Source: Symsagittifera roscoffensis (taxonomy: Eukaryota; Xenacoelomorpha; Acoela; Convolutidae). Taken from it: a stretch of 64,000 nt of DNA. Every line of letters starts with the position of its first letter. Position 1 is the first letter of the stretch. Location: positions 20,218,701-20,282,700 of the forward strand of contig NC_087063.1 of NCBI RefSeq assembly GCF_963678635.1, written 5' to 3'. The position numbers were made by a program, and so were the translations under genes. The notes under the pieces were generated by a model. That model saw only the letters and a list, made by a program, of their open reading frames with translations. It searched no databases and was not told the origin of the DNA. Below are positions 11,401 to 20,932 of the stretch, piece after piece.

Positions 11401-14400
11401 TTCATGAAATAGTAAGCCGGAATATTAAGTTAGAGGTTTGACAACAGCACTATTTGCTCTGATGAGTTCGGTCTGGTGGTTTCAATATTTTACCGAAAAA
11501 TATACACTTAAGAGACGTTAACTTAAGAAGTAGATAAAAGATACTGAGTTGTGTCGAAAAAACTTCCAATTTCGAATGACCGAATCTTCAATTTCGAAAT
11601 TCCCATTAGAAAGAAAAAAAATGTGACCTTAAAGCTATGGCAATTTCAAGAACAATTTATTTATTTTTGATAAAAAATAACCCAATTTGAGAAAGTGGAT
11701 GAATAGGTAAATTTTTTATTTCGCTCGGAAAGCTGAACCGCTAAAAATCAAAAGTGAGCGTGAACAAATTTTAAGACTTTCCTGAAAAAAAAATACCAAG
11801 ACCTATAAGAGAGTATTCACTAAGTTCATTGACTCTTGATAAGTTGGAACTCACCTTTTGTACCCCGTCTGAAAAGGCCTTCAGTGCCAATGACTTGGGT
11901 CCATCCACAGTTTTTCCGTCATCGTCTGGACCCCAGGAAGAACTGTAGATATGAGCGTACTCTGGTTTGTGTGAGAGTGATCTGGCTTCAACTGAGTCGG
12001 TGATTGTCCCGTCTAACATGCGGATTCCGCCAACCTTCGAATTGTATGCAACACCCACAACGCATTTTTTGTTACCAATTGCAGCAGCAACTTCTCCTGC
12101 GCATCTTGTACCGTGTCTGAACACAAAGGCCATGTTCGCAAAATAAAAAAAATTATGCAAGAATTCTATAAAGGAAACTAGAAATATTCGAAATGTCAAC
12201 TTAATTTACAATTTTAGGAATTGAAAATTCTATAATTTACAATTTTTGGAATTAAAAATTCTATATATCACCAGATCAACTGCTTACTTGTTGATATTCG
12301 AGTGATCGTATCTTGGCGTGGCATCCTTGTCGTTATCGTTGATGTCATAACTTGCTTCTGGGTCCTAAACAAAAAAAAGTTATCCATTTTGCCATTTTAG
12401 AGATATGTTCATAATAAACTTCAAAATTTCATTGAGAATGCACCAAATTTTCCGACAACTCCACTACAACTGTGTCAAATTCAAAATGATGCAACTAACG
12501 AAAATCTTGGCCAAGTCCACGTGTTTTCCCTCTACTCCGTCATCAATGATGGTGACGATAACGCCTTTTCCACTGTATCCCATCAGCCATGCCTCTATTA
12601 CATTCATGTCCTCTTTATCTCGTCCCTTGTCAGTGATGGAACGGTGCTGGAATCAATTTTAAAAAGTTTTGTTGGTTTGGAACTTACTTCTTCATCCAGA
12701 AAGACAAAACACAAAAATCTTCGGAAAAGAAATTTCGACACTGAGGCGAAAATCAGCTTCGCATCACTTGCGAAACAACATGTATACGATTTGATTAGCG
12801 AGAAGCTCAATTACATTCAAAGAGGAGTATTTTTTAAAATTCTGTTTAAATTTATATAAGTTTTTCAAAGAAAATTCCAAGTGGGGTTGCTTTTGAGCAT
12901 TCGAAAATTAGGGGTCAAACTCTTATCGATCACATAAAAATATCGAAAATTAGTAGGAAACCAAAATAATAGGTAAACAAGCCGACCTAATAATAGCTTT
13001 TTTTAATAGTCCATAAAAATTGATTAATAGGTTCATGTAAATTGAGCCTGAAAGAATTTACCGAATGAGTTTTCCCTACAAAAGAGTTTTCCCTACTTTC
13101 AGAATGCTAAAAAGAAGCTGAGTTTTCATTAAAAAGTCGTTTCTGCGGAACAGCCAACACAAATAAGCTGACAAACAACAATCTAAACTTTTCAATTGAC
13201 AAAAAACAGGTCTCTACAGGAACAGAACTGCCGCGCTTTGTCGTCTCGAGCATCGGGGTTACAGCAACTTAAAACAAAGCCGAGCCTTCAAAAAAATCGA
13301 TCTACATGAATTTAGTCAACAAAATGAAATAAACGGGCAATAGTTCGAAAAAGCACAAAGCTCCAGCTTGCAAAAGAGACGGGTCCCAGCCGGCTTCGAA
13401 CCGCAAGCTTTTGCCGTTTCAAGCAGTTATGTTACCTCTATGCGTGATGGTGATTTGAATTTATAATAACCAAGCGGAGACAAGGCCGAAAAAACCCGAG
13501 CAGGAACCCTTCATGACGGAAAGAAGCTCAAGTACATTCAAAGAGGATTATCTTAAAACACTGTTTAAATTTATTTAAGTTTTTTAAAGAAAATTTCAAA
13601 TGTGGTTGCTTTTGAGCATCCGAAAATTAGGGATCAAACTCTTATCGATCACATAAAAAATATCAAAAATTAGTAGGAAACAGAATATTAGTTGAACAAG
13701 CCGACATAGTTAAAGCCAATATCAAATAAATTGACAACGCACCAAAAAAATTTGGCAAAATCATATTAGAAATATTTCATGTACTGTCCAAATAGTATCG
13801 ACAAGTGCCATGATTTTACTGAATGCAATGTGCTATATAGAGTTCGGAGAAAAAACAAGAGCTTAAGGGACAACCATAGAGACGAAAAACTATCAGCTAA
13901 TAAAAGTATTATCGATATTTTACACGGAGGCTTAGTTGCGCTTCGCACAACCTGCGATACAAAAATGAATGATTATGATTAAAATCAAAAATGAAAAAAA
14001 AATCCTTCAAAAACGGTGTTTGTCAGTAAAATTTCAAGCAATCGCAACAAAAGCCCGGATCAAAATTACCAGCAACATTTAATACTGTACATGGAGCTTT
14101 CAGAATGCTAGAAAGAAGCTGAATTTTCATCAAAAAGTCGTTTCTGCGGAACAGCCGACACAAATAAGCAGACAAACAACAATCTAAACTTTTCAATTGA
14201 CAAAAAACAGGTCTCTACAGGAACAGAACTGCCGCGCTTTGTCGTCTCGAGCATCAGGATTACAGCAACTTGGAATAAAGCCGAGCCTTCAAAAAAATCG
14301 GTCTACGTGAATTAAGTCAACAAAATCAAACACACGGTCAATAGTCCGAAAAAGCACAGAAGCTCCAGTTTGCAAAAAAACGGGTCCCGGCCGGCTTCGA

Positions 14401-17400
14401 ACCACAAGCTTTTGCAGTTTTAAGCAGTTATGTTACCTCTATAGCTGATAATGATTTGAAGTTATAACCAAACTTTTGCAGTTTCAAGCAGTTATGTTAC
14501 CTCTATGCCTGATGGTGATTTGAATTTATAATAACCAAGCGGAGACAAAGCCGAAAAAACCCGAGCAGAATCCCTTCATGCCGAAAAGAAGCTCAAGTAC
14601 ATTCAAAGAGGAGTTTTTTTTTTTAAATTCGGTTGAAATTTATATGAGTTTTTTTAAGAAAATTCCAAGTGGGGTTGCTTTTGAGCATTCCAAAATAAGG
14701 GGTCAAACTCTTATCGATCACATAAATAATTTCAAAAATAAGTAGGAAACAAAAGATAAGGTAAACAAGCCGACAGAATTAAAGCCAATATCAAATAAGT
14801 TGAAAACGCAAAAATTTTTGGCAAAATCTTATGGGAAAATACATGTACTGCCCAAATACTATCTACAAGTGCCATGATTTTACTGAATGCAATGTACTTT
14901 ATAGAATTCGGAAAAAAACCAAGAGCTTAATGGACAACCATAGAGACGAAAAACTTTCAGCTAAGAAAAGTATTGTCAATATTTTACACGGAGGCTAAGC
15001 TGAGAATCGTAAAAAACCTGCGATACAAAACAGAATGACTATGATTACAATCAAAAATGAAAAAAAGAAATCCTACAAAAACTGTGTTTGTCAGTAAAAT
15101 TACCCGGATCAAAATTACCAGCACCAGCACATGGAGCTTTCAGAATGCTAGAAAGAAGCTGAATTTTAATCAAAAAGTCGTTTCTGCGGAACAGCCGACA
15201 CAAATAAGCAGACAAACAACTTTTCAATTGTTAAAAAAAGGGTCTCTACAGGAACCGAACTTACGCGCTTTGTCGACTCAAGCATCGGGGTTACAGCAAC
15301 TTGGTATAAAGCCGAGCCATAAAAAAAACAGTCTACGTGAATTAAGTCTACAAAATTAAACACAGGGCAATAGTCCGAAAAGCACAAAAGCTCCAGTTAG
15401 CAAAAGAAACGGGTCCCGGCCGGCTTCGATCCACACGCTTTTGCAGTTACAAGCAAAAGAAACGGGTCCCGGCCGGCTTCGATCCACACGCTTTTGCAGT
15501 TACAAGCAAAAGAAACGGGTCCCGGCCGGCTTCGAACCACAAGCTTTTACAGAAACTGACATCTCATGTTTCGATTGATTATGTACTTTTGACTCTTCCC
15601 ATCTGACGCGGGTCAAAGCTATAAATTTTTAATTCAGATATTTTAGCGTAATTGTGCTAGAAACCACCATAGTTACAGCGCACATACTTGAATAGGTTAA
15701 AGGAATGCCAGATCGTGATTATATTTATATCATACTTCTGTTGGCCCAACAACAACGCATTAGCTCAATTGACATGTAATTGCGATGCTTACCAGATACC
15801 ATTGAGAACCCCACAAAGGGTCATTTGGAACCGAGAAAGTTTCCATCTTGCGCTTCACAGCTAATGCATTATTGCTTTCTTGCCTCTCTGTTTTGTTTGT
15901 GCTGATATGCAACGATGCACTCTCATGCTGATGTGCAAGTCTAGCATCGGCAACTATTGTGGCCGAGGAAGTCAAGTGGAGATCTTCGTCGTTGTTGTCT
16001 CGTTTCTGCCGACTCAGAGAATACTGCTGTTCAAACCATAGCACCTAAAGATACCCAACTCATTCTGCTGCCTGAATCAGTGACCTAGCACCTAAAGATA
16101 CCCAACTCATTCTGCTGGTTGAGTCAAACGCAGACGACGACTGACGCACATTATTTTAATTAAACGCTTACGAACATTATATTTAAATTTAGATTCTTTT
16201 TGCTCGACGAATCTGACGGATGTTAATAAACCAAAAAATGCTCGTCCAAAGGTAGAAAACTCTATTTGCACGCATTTCATTCCCTAAAGTCTATAACGGA
16301 ACTTAAAAAGCGCTATAATAAATTGTTTCCAAATTACAAATGAAGAATTCTTTTACAAAAACGTCTCTTGAGAGAGCGCCATAAAACTAAACTAAGCATG
16401 TTTTCAGGGTCTCAGAGCGAGAACCAAAAACGGTTTTTTAGATACCTTGTAGTTAGGGGGAAAAAAACTTGGGATGAGAGCTCAACTCGCCCACAAAAGA
16501 TGGCAGCGGGAAAACCTTACCGTTTGGTAGAAATGGAAGTTGAGGGTTCACCAGAATAAAAAACTTCTTAACTGATGTTGTCGCAAAACAATAGAGGCGG
16601 CAAAATCAGATTTATTATAGTTAAACTAAAAAAAAGCTTATTTATCAGGTCACTATTAGCTTGAAAATAGTTATCTAAAAACTAATGATTGACGTTGTTT
16701 AGTTCCTGGTAATTGAAAGTTTTTATAATTTCTGTAAACTTAGGGAACAAAAGAAGCAAGCTGCCGAGGAGTTCTAGCAGCAATCGAGTGCTTTAATGCA
16801 AGCTTTGAGTGTATTGCGACAACTCTCGCTATATTTCTTTTAGTTGAAACTTTTTGTTGCATTTCTTTAATAATCATTTTTTGTAAAAATTTGGATTGGC
16901 ATTCACTCCGTATTCTTTTGCAGAAAACTTTTAGCAGTTCATAAGTATGTATTTCTTTAATTGAAAAAAAATTTATATTGTTGTTTTGTGTTTGCTTGAT
17001 TCAAATTATGAAACGCATTATGAGATGTAATTGATTTTATCGGACAATTCACAGCCTTTCTAGGTGTTCAAATTGTGTTTTATTAGTTGATGCGTACTCC
17101 ATACGAGGACTCCATTTTCTACGAGGACTCCATATTGTAAAGGTTTTATTTATAGGCCAAAAGAAGCTGTTTTTGTTCAAAATCTTTCTCAGTCTATAAA
17201 AAGCCCACAGTACTGTCTTTTTCTGAAGAAGTTATGTAGTTTTCGAACTTTAATTTTTCATGAATAACTATTCCAAGATATTTGAAGCTTTTGAGTTTTT
17301 TCATTTTTACGCCATTTAATGTATCTGTAGAGAGTTTAACAGCTGAATTTTTCACCATAAAGCATAGTTTTGTTTCTGTGTTGAGTGTTAGTTTATTGCT

Positions 17401-18641
17401 TGCTAACCCAAAATTAGTTTCGTCTAAGACTTCTTGGTGATCTGCTTAGACTATTCAATGAAGAGGTTGTTTATACAACTGTATCATCCGCATAGAGTAA
17501 CATGTTACTAATGTTTTGAGAACTGTTGCTTTTTTCAATATCATTTATATAAAAGATGAATAGACGTGGGCCTCATAATGATCCCTATGGGACACCAAAA
17601 TTAATTCCTTATTGACATCGAGTGGCGATCATGCAAAAACGTTAATAAACTGTCAGTATCTGGTTCCTGGAATAATAGTGAACTTCGTTCATACCTTCGA
17701 GTTAGAGTGTAGAGCGGAGTGCAGATCGGGGACTGAAGAGTCACTCAGATCTCTTCGATGTCTGTGGGGCACTTGCAACAAGTAGTGATCATCCAGCACC
17801 TGCAACAGATTAACATACAAAAAACAACAAACACTCACAAAATATTCATGTCAAGAGTGATTATAATCAAAACAAAAAAGTGCGAAAACGAAAAAAAAAC
17901 TTTTCAATAAAACTATCTTTCCAATTTCACCAATTTCACTGTTCAATTACAGTTTTGAATTTGAATGAATCTTAAGATTCGAATTTACAAAGTTGAATTA
18001 ATTTCAATTTCTAGAGCCGTATCTGAATAAAGATCTAGCTGATTTGAAAACAGATTTCTCGGAAGCAACCTATAGATGAATTGATTCTAATATATGAAAT
18101 TACAAAATTTGCTCGAGCACAACGTATTCTCTCAAATACCTTTTCCGCCATTCAATCTGTTAAAAGAAATTCATTGTTTCAAAATTCTATGCTCTCAAAA
18201 TCTATCCTTTCATTAGTAGTCCACCATATATTAGTCATAGGAATGTGCTATCTTTCAAACTGAGTTTGAGAAACTAAATCCCATTTCGAGTTCTCGAAAA
18301 AATCACAAGAAATTCATGAGCAAAAAACAGCATTGAATGAAAATGCTTCTCAAGCACGCTGTTTAGTTCAAAGATCAAGAAAGAAAGAAATAAATTACCT
18401 TCGAAATATAAATTAGGTCATGTTCACTAGCAATCTGGTGGGCCTCTTTTAGCCCTCCCTTGCACTGGACCACCACTTCGTCCGTATACTGAATCTGTTT
18501 CTCTTCAGATGAATACAGGACAGATGACTCATCGTCTTCAGCTTCAGACAGACCAGAAGAGCGACGAGAATTTGTGATACCAGGAAACACGCCGACAATC
18601 AACACGATTGACAGGCATGTTTTGATGCAATACTTAATCAT
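5164..18641 (-). CDS. PCSK-like: Furin/PC1-like proprotein convertase gene (S8B subtilase), whole locus
   Basis: Secretory-pathway serine endoprotease that cuts precursors after dibasic sites. Ten exon types were assembled by eye on the minus strand with GT-AG borders and matching phases: 18641-18399, 17799-17695, 16044-15793, five catalytic exons present twice (12646-10376 intact, 8781-6561 decayed), 5917-5678 and 5465-5164. Using the intact block gives about 647 residues: signal peptide, prodomain ending RQKR, catalytic domain with Asp (IIDDG), His (HGTRC), oxyanion Asn (WAAGNGG) and Ser (GTSASAPL), then a P domain. The oxyanion residue is Asn, so it is not PC2. Motifs such as DPEASYD and [13 protein letters not shown] sit between PC1/3 and furin, and I cannot choose a subtype. 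The final strands of the P domain and any tail are not found. A tandem-duplication or haplotype-assembly origin of the second block is open. Confidence 0.9.
5678..5917 (-). CDS. PCSK-like: Convertase exon 9: end of catalytic domain
   Basis: 240 bases, acceptor TTTTCAG, donor GTTAGT. It reads [18 protein letters not shown], then [19 protein letters not shown] and PPQREC, which line up with furin [31 protein letters not shown] and APQRKC. Single copy; both duplicated exon 8 ends join it in phase 2. Confidence 0.9.
6047..6324. mobile_element. Non-autonomous hAT-like MITE in a convertase intron
   Basis: Terminal inverted repeats CAGGCGCGGATCTAGG and CAGTAGCGGATTTGGG (the latter on the reverse strand), of the type many hAT elements use. 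The flanks catgcatc (6039-6046) and catgaaac (6325-6332) agree at 6 of 8 bases, as expected for an aged 8 bp target duplication. Internal DNA is non-coding and ends in a C run of about 16. It lies in the intron between exons 8 and 9. Confidence 0.75.
6561..8781 (-). pseudogene. PCSK-like: Convertase exons 4-8, copy A (decayed duplicate block)
   Basis: Second set of the same five exons, nearest the 3' exons: 8781-8635, 8498-8422, 8297-8037, 7401-7247, 6719-6561. It is very similar to copy B, introns included. Differences visible by eye: one base is missing in the His exon (261 instead of 262 bases), which shifts the frame within SSSWGPDDD; the Cys after HGTR is Ser; the His before TGTSASAPL is Arg; the exon 6 donor is GTTAGT instead of GTGAGT. 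These suggest loss of function. If this is an assembled second haplotype, the changes could instead be a null allele or sequencing error. Confidence 0.8.
8940..10175. repeat. R repeat between the two convertase exon blocks
   Basis: About 1.2 kb of R unit, continuing without a break from the intron 5' to exon 4 of copy A. The next block begins at 10176 with 'cgatcaggtaaaatgagcc', the same words that start the first block at about 6360. Exon block plus R (6360-10175, 3.8 kb) is therefore one tandem unit. Confidence 0.85.
10376..12646 (-). CDS. PCSK-like: Convertase exons 4-8, copy B (open catalytic block)
   Basis: Five exons: 12646-12500 ([12 protein letters not shown], catalytic Asp), 12364-12288 ([12 protein letters not shown]), 12116-11855 (HGTRCAGEV, catalytic His; [29 protein letters not shown]), 11220-11066 ([12 protein letters not shown], oxyanion Asn; [16 protein letters not shown]) and 10534-10376 ([25 protein letters not shown], catalytic Ser). 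Phases agree at every junction (0, 2, 0, 2, 2), and exon 8 joins exon 9 as ALEANANLTW. The conserved Asn of the DLAxNF motif is Ile here (LAKIF), although copy A keeps Asn. Since all catalytic residues and frames are kept, this is probably the block used in mRNA, which then requires skipping copy A. Confidence 0.87.
12800..15555. repeat. R repeat array, right block, inside convertase intron 3
   Basis: About 2.7 kb of R units between exon 4 of copy B and exon 3. The first part resembles 8940-9130, then jumps at about 12987 to R sequence matching 9900 onwards, which looks like a deletion of about 0.78 kb relative to the other unit. It ends in three 53 bp repeats. Confidence 0.85.
15401..15555. 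repeat. 53 bp tandem repeat, three copies
   Basis: Units start 'caaaagaaacgggtccc' at 15401, 15454 and 15507, the last partial. Each contains cggcttcgaacc or cggcttcgatcc, whose reverse complement is a B-box-like GGTTCGAAGCC. It amplifies one small piece of the R unit. Confidence 0.85.
15793..16044 (-). CDS. PCSK-like: Convertase exon 3: activation site plus long acidic/Ser-rich insert
   Basis: 84 codons, phase 0 at both ends: acceptor CTTTAG, donor GTAAGC. It starts [16 protein letters not shown], matching WLEQQxxKRRxKRD of furin, so RQKR at residues 12-15 is the primary activation site. It ends [11 protein letters not shown], matching the start of the mature catalytic domain. Between the two lie about 58 residues where furin has about 8, rich in Ser, Asn, Glu and His, with a second basic site VKRK at residues 63-66. 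The insert is in frame within a single exon. Confidence 0.88.
16060..17100. other. Intron 2 remainder
   Basis: AT-rich sequence without a recognised exon. There is a near-duplicate 'cacctaaagatacccaactc' at 16042 and 16087. The ORF at 16368-16559 has no recognisable content. Confidence 0.4.
17110..17620 (-). mobile_element. LINE reverse transcriptase fragment in convertase intron 2
   Basis: Minus-strand translation gives pieces of a non-LTR RT: FGVP then [25 protein letters not shown] (the YADD catalytic box, about 17485-17505), [14 protein letters not shown] and [14 protein letters not shown]. Several stops interrupt the frame and neither end is present. It resembles the CR1/L2/jockey group by eye. 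It sits just 3' of exon 2 in the same orientation as the gene. Confidence 0.85.
17695..17799 (-). CDS. PCSK-like: Convertase exon 2: prodomain with internal cleavage site
   Basis: 35 codons, phase 0 at both ends: acceptor CTGTTGCAG, donor [24 protein letters not shown] aligns with the furin-family prodomain segment DYYHFxHxxxxKRS, and HRHRRDL takes the place of the secondary autocleavage site that releases the propeptide. It is too short for a default ORF scan, and was found by searching the intron for the missing prodomain part. Confidence 0.85.
18399..18641 (-). CDS. PCSK-like: Convertase exon 1: signal peptide and start of prodomain
   Basis: 81 codons, beginning [11 protein letters not shown] hydrophobic segment (residues 8-20, [11 protein letters not shown]) ends near ITNSRR, giving a typical signal peptide. 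The segment [13 protein letters not shown] followed by [11 protein letters not shown] aligns with the first prodomain strands of furin (FTNTWAVRI, then ARKHGFLNLG). The exon ends AAG before a GTAATT donor, phase 0. The internal ATG at 18641 is preferred over an in-frame upstream ATG (18689) because the bases TTATTCCAG end at 18660, a good 3' splice site, leaving only 18 bases of leader before the chosen ATG. Confidence 0.85.
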
Positions 18642-18699
18642 TGATATTACATTATTGGTCTGGAATAAGACAAAAAAAGAGATTATCAATAACTACTCT

Positions 18700-19980
18700 G
18701 AGACCGATTTTTATATTGATGCCTAGTCAAAGTGATCAATAAAAGAAATTAAATCAAACAACAATATGCTCACACGGTCAGCCTCGTTGAATTAATATAT
18801 TTTCAGGAAATTTAGTTTCCGTAGAAACATTTTTTCATCTTATTTGGTGATAACTGCTCAGTAAGCATTATCTATAAAACAATTTCCTTACATCCGATAT
18901 AGAGCCCTGAGGTACTCAACTTGAACTTAATTTAACCTCTCCTCCGAAGCATCGTTCCCAGACAAGTATAAATTGAACTACTTCTTCGATGCCAATTATC
19001 TTTCTGATCAAAACTTAGCAGAGATTCAGGCAATCTTGAAAAAGTTTCGCATCATTTGAGATACAATAACGTCTACAAATGCTTTAGCCAAAATATGCAA
19101 AAATTATCTTTGAAACTGCATCATTCCATCATGGATGGAAACCGGTCGGGTCGACCGACGATTGACCAGCTGGGAGAACCGGCGGCAAGCCGGTCGGGTG
19201 GACAATTCCTAACCAGCCGGTCACCGGCGGACACTCGTTACTCGCTCGTGATGTGCTAAAACTTTTCGTCCTATTTTCTGAGCATGACTTAATTGCACTC
19301 GCTTACAATATCTACTTTAATAAGCACAAAATTCGGTTTTTAGAGCATCAAATAAAACGGCTACCGTTATGAACATTTTATGCTATAAAGCAATGAAAAC
19401 AAAACAAAAAACAATCAGCTTCTGGCCAATATCGAACACTTAACCTTTGACCCGTTACATCCAAACAGACCGAATAAATTGTTAGCCCCCAAAAACTTTT
19501 ATTCCGATGTGCTAACTCTTCCAAATCGCAAGCGTAAAAAATACAGCTGGTCGCACAACCAAAAATTACAAAAGTTTCGACCAAAGTAATTAAACGAAAA
19601 AGAAGCTGATAAAAATTTACGAGAAAAAGAATCTTTTATACAAAGTCTGACAAGTTTCCATGTTAAATTTCACGTCAGAACTCTTCAAAAATGAAATTTT
19701 TATGCAACGGTAAGAGAGCTGAATTGCATCAAAGAAAGATTAATTAAAAAAACGCCAGTAAAGGAAATAAAAAGTTTTTTTTTTTCAAAAATTCAACCAA
19801 AAACTTGCCGCCACATTCCTACAAAGACAAAAATGGAGTCGAAATTGCAGAAAAATTTCTGGAAAGGTATCAAGTTTTTTTTGAATTTTTTAGATATTAA
19901 AATAATACGTTAAACCATCGATTTGAACTGATAAATAAATTGCTCAAACCTAAAATAACTAAAAATAAAACTAGAAACAC
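18700..19980. other. Intergenic stretch between convertase and CARS
   Basis: No gene recognised. 19139-19215 is a GC-rich patch with repeated CCGGT and CCGGC words in otherwise AT-rich DNA. At 19440-19590 the reverse strand has weak tRNA-like A-box and B-box words (ttagcacatcgg, gtgttcgata) with spacing too wide for a plain tRNA. Confidence 0.45.
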
Positions 19981-20018
19981 GCAATTTCAAAAAACTTTTA
20001 TTTCCAACAATTTAATTG

Positions 20019-20160
20019 CGAACTTATTAGGCCAAGGTAAACATAATTGGTCTAATTAGGAACTAACATACGAACTAATTAGGCCAAGGCAAACATAATT
20101 GGTCTAATTAGGAACTAACATACGAACTAATTAGGCCAAGGCAAACATAATTGGTCTACA
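20019..20160. repeat. 52 bp tandem repeat, about 2.7 copies
   Basis: Units begin 'cgaact' at 20019, 20071 and 20123. Each holds aattaggcca and tggtctaatt, which are inverted with one mismatch, so each unit can form a hairpin. Confidence 0.9.
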
Positions 20161-20489
20161 TACTTAGTATAGTAAAACCAGTCATTACACCATAAAAATA
20201 ATGCTCGTGCGAGGTGGAGGAAAAAGGAAGAAGAACCGAAAGTAAGCAGACAACAACATTACGAGGTCAAATTGTGCACTGGTTGGCGCGCAATTCAGTC
20301 AGTGTATGTCTCTGGAACCCAGAGACAAGTCTTTAAGCATGTTAAAATTTTGTCGGAACGATCAAAGAAAACGAAAAAACAAAGGAAGGTCAAAAAGAGC
20401 GTCTTTTGTAACGGAATCCGCTTATAATTCCAAAAAAAAAACAGTTTGGCCTGATAATGAAATAATGAGAAACGATAGACTGACACCGA

Positions 20490-20575
20490 AGAAAACCAAA
20501 GTCCAACCGGGACTCGAACTACTATATCTTCCACGGTGCGTGCTTCAGCTCTAGACCAAGAGATAAGGGGCTTGA
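20490..20575 (-). repeat. tRNA-derived SINE head
   Basis: On the minus strand, TATCTCTTGGTCTAGAGC (A-box like) is followed about 30 bases later by AGTTCGAGTCCC (B box), then a GTTGGAC/GGTTTTC tail. The tRNA-like spacing and the poor cloverleaf fit a SINE head, not a working tRNA gene. Confidence 0.65.
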
Positions 20576-20932
20576 AAGATCTTCCGGTCCCATCACAAAG
20601 TAATGAAGTTTTCTCAGATTTGTACGGAAAGTTGTTTACAGTAAAAATTGTATAGACAAAATCCTGTAGAAAAATATTCAAAACAGATGTCCAAAATATT
20701 TTGTCAAATGGATATATCTTAACTTCAGTGCGACAAAACACTGTTTTAGGGTAACAATATGAAGGTTCCAAACTTTCAAATTTGTAAGCACAGCCTCAAT
20801 AACAGTTCTTTGTTGAACAATAGCATTCAAACACCACTTTTAATTTCATTAGCTACCATAATAGCCAAAGCATTTTACAAATTGTACTAGCAATAATTTA
20901 CATAATTATATTTTTTATCAATTCACTCTGTG

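Noticed and set aside
19440-19590. tRNA-like words on the minus strand
   Set aside because: The spacing between boxes is too wide and the arms do not pair; at best an old SINE trace.
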